DNA of 64,000 nt, taken from positions 14,097,501-14,161,500 of the forward strand of contig CM051022.1 in NCBI GenBank assembly GCA_027704905.1, written 5' to 3'. A program made the translations under genes and the position numbers. Shown here piece after piece: positions 62,351 through 64,000 of this stretch (within the stretch, counting starts at the first letter, position 1; each line of letters begins with the position of its first letter). The notes under the pieces are model-generated. The model saw only the letters and a list, made by a program, of their open reading frames with translations. It ran no database searches and was not told the DNA's origin. This DNA comes from Muraenolepis orangiensis (lineage: Eukaryota > Chordata > Actinopteri > Gadiformes > Muraenolepididae).

Positions 62351-62381
<31 letters not shown>

Positions 62382-63235
62382 CACAATTAATATTGATGCA
62401 ATACAGAATTGTAGTTACACAGAACAGTCTGTGTTTGTGTTAATATAAATTCAAGGCGGGTGTGATGTTTCGTGTTTAGTTCTCTAATGGCTCTGGGGTA
62501 GAAACTGTTCTTAAGTCTGTTTGTCCATGATTAGATGGATGGACCTGAAGCACCTACACACACGCACACGCACACACGCACACGTGCACACGCACACACA
62601 CACACACACACTTTTTGTGAGGATGTGTAGTACCAGAGTAGACACGTGGTCAGATAAATGTCTATTCTTTTATTTATTTTTATCGGATTCAGAGCCCAGA
62701 TGTAGTGACCTGCCTTCACCCAGAGAGGAAACCTGCCTCGATACAATCTCTGGTCTCCACAACTTACCTCACTTACACTTTACCTTTTGGCTTGTGGTAG
62801 TTTTTCCAGGGCACTTATCAACACCCTGGGAAAATATGGTAATACATCTAAAGTTATACCTATAATTAGCCTGAATTTGGCTGTAAATATATATAAATAT
62901 ATACACCCACACAGAACAAGCACACGATTCTAGTCTGAATTTCAACAACAATACTATACAATGCTATACAATTCTATACAATGCCATACTATAATCAACA
63001 CTATATACTATACATCATTTATTTTGGAGTCTCTAGGGTTGGTGGCATGGTCTGAGCTTGAGGATGACTGAGGATGCGGCGGTGTCTCAGCCCACTTGTC
63101 TGTGCGGTGCCTGAGCTCTGGGTCTGTCCTAGTTTCCCTTCTCTCCAAGCCACAAAGCTGCTCATTTTCACCAAAGAGAGAAAGAAACACCCCGGCAGGC
63201 CACTTTGGCCATACTATTGGTGTTGGAAGCATACT

Positions 63236-63361
63236 GCTTTTGTCCAAAGCGACTTACAATAGTGCGTTCAACAAAGGTGGGCAAGAGAACAACTCGTCAC
63301 CAGAAGCCATAATAAGTGCATGTCCTTCCTAACTAGTCTCCACGAACTGAACCAGTGCTCA
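63236..63361 (-). mobile_element. L2-tail retroposon, copy d
   Basis: CTTTTGTCCAAAGCGACTTA + CAATAGTGCGTTCAAC ... CTTCCTAACTAGTCTCC ... CTGAACCAGTGCTCAGG, antisense. Confidence 0.75.
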
Positions 63362-63590
63362 GGTGACTCCGGGAGTGCTCCATGAAACCTCGTTTTTTGT
63401 CGTCTTTTGTAGCTTTTCTAAGTGAGATATTAGAGCGAGTTTTGTGAGATTCTCCCATTATTTTCCAATTCTCCTGCATCTATGTGGAATTGGTTCTATC
63501 TTTAGCTTTCTCAATTATTCCTCACTTCTCTCCCCTGCTCTCCCCCCCCCTCCTTCCCATCTTCTCAGACCTCTTTTCTTCTCGATCATG

Positions 63591-63591
<1 letters not shown>

Positions 63592-63626
<35 letters not shown>
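63592..63626 (+). repeat. (CT)n microsatellite
   Basis: 35-bp CT run. Confidence 0.95.
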
Positions 63627-63632
<6 letters not shown>

Positions 63633-64000
63633 CTGTGGTATTGTTGTCAGCAGTAGCAGACTACCCTGTCCGTCTTCCTACAGATGTCTCTACCTCTGTG
63701 CTTGACCTCGTAGGGGAGATGGAGACTCTGTTAAAAGACACATGGCATGTATGGGCTGCATGAGGCACAGGCAGGGCTGTTGGTGGATTAAGTGGACAGA
63801 GAGGCAGAGAGGCAGAGAGGCAGAGAGGCTCCTCTCGTCCCTTCCTCTCCACATTAGTATCTTTTGCGTAATGCCATCGCTGGATGCAGAATAGAACAGA
63901 GCAGGTTGGTGGCGGTGGTGTGTTTCCCAGAGTGCATTGCGGTTGCGAGAGAGGCTGAATAAAAGACCCGAACAGCGGAGACATAGTTGGACAAAGAGCC

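Larger units (their letters stand above)
61314..64000 (+). other. cpne8 intron 9 (partial)
   Basis: No exon with the expected KVEVYDWD continuation is seen. Contents: a TIR element with CCTCCGCC ends (61959-62155), an AC run at 62350, a dispersed-repeat fragment (about 62930-63010), an antisense L2-tail retroposon (63236-63361) and a CT run (63592-63626). Confidence 0.6.

Overview
The window is vertebrate genomic DNA, almost certainly from a teleost fish. It has spliced genes with GT/AG introns, very heavy CA/GT and CT/GA microsatellite content, and repeats typical of fish (L2-type LINE tails, tRNA-derived SINEs, a Ty3/gypsy element, hAT- and Harbinger-like MITEs). The extreme dinucleotide load would suit a cod-like (gadiform) genome, but that is a weak inference.

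Only two protein-coding genes are supported, both on the + strand. Positions 1-13639 hold the 3' part of a KIF21-family kinesin: the end of the stalk/linker plus the complete C-terminal WD40 propeller and stop codon, in 14 exons. Positions 24029-61313 hold the first nine coding exons of a copine: a start codon, a complete C2A domain and most of C2B; the rest lies beyond the right edge. The order kif21a then cpne8 on the same strand matches the human CPNE8/KIF21A neighbourhood, so the pair is called kif21a and cpne8. I see no functional link between them, only conserved linkage.

Layout: 1-13639 kif21a exons, with introns holding minisatellites, three solo LTRs (7885-8309, 9339-9709, 9979-10572) and a Harbinger-like MITE (9723-11095) into which the third LTR has inserted. 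13640-23900 is 3'UTR and intergenic DNA, including a telomere-motif minisatellite and a decayed antisense Ty3/gypsy element with target-site duplication (18558-21324). 23900-24132 is the cpne8 5'UTR and first exon. 24133-38503 is the 14.4-kb first intron, full of microsatellites, with a hAT-like MITE and an L2 LINE 3' end. 38504-48246 holds cpne8 exons 2-6. 48247-60355 is the 12.1-kb intron 6, with a LINE RT remnant, SINEs and a decayed inverted copy of cpne8 exon 8. 60356-61313 holds exons 7-9. 61314-64000 is intron with repeats.

The most notable observations are the inverted exon-8 copy inside intron 6, a retroposon tail with AATAAA flush against a kif21a splice acceptor, reading-frame breaks in the kif21a linker exons, and the nested transposon block in kif21a. 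Most long open frames in this window are translated microsatellites or minisatellites and are not genes. I found no convincing new gene system.
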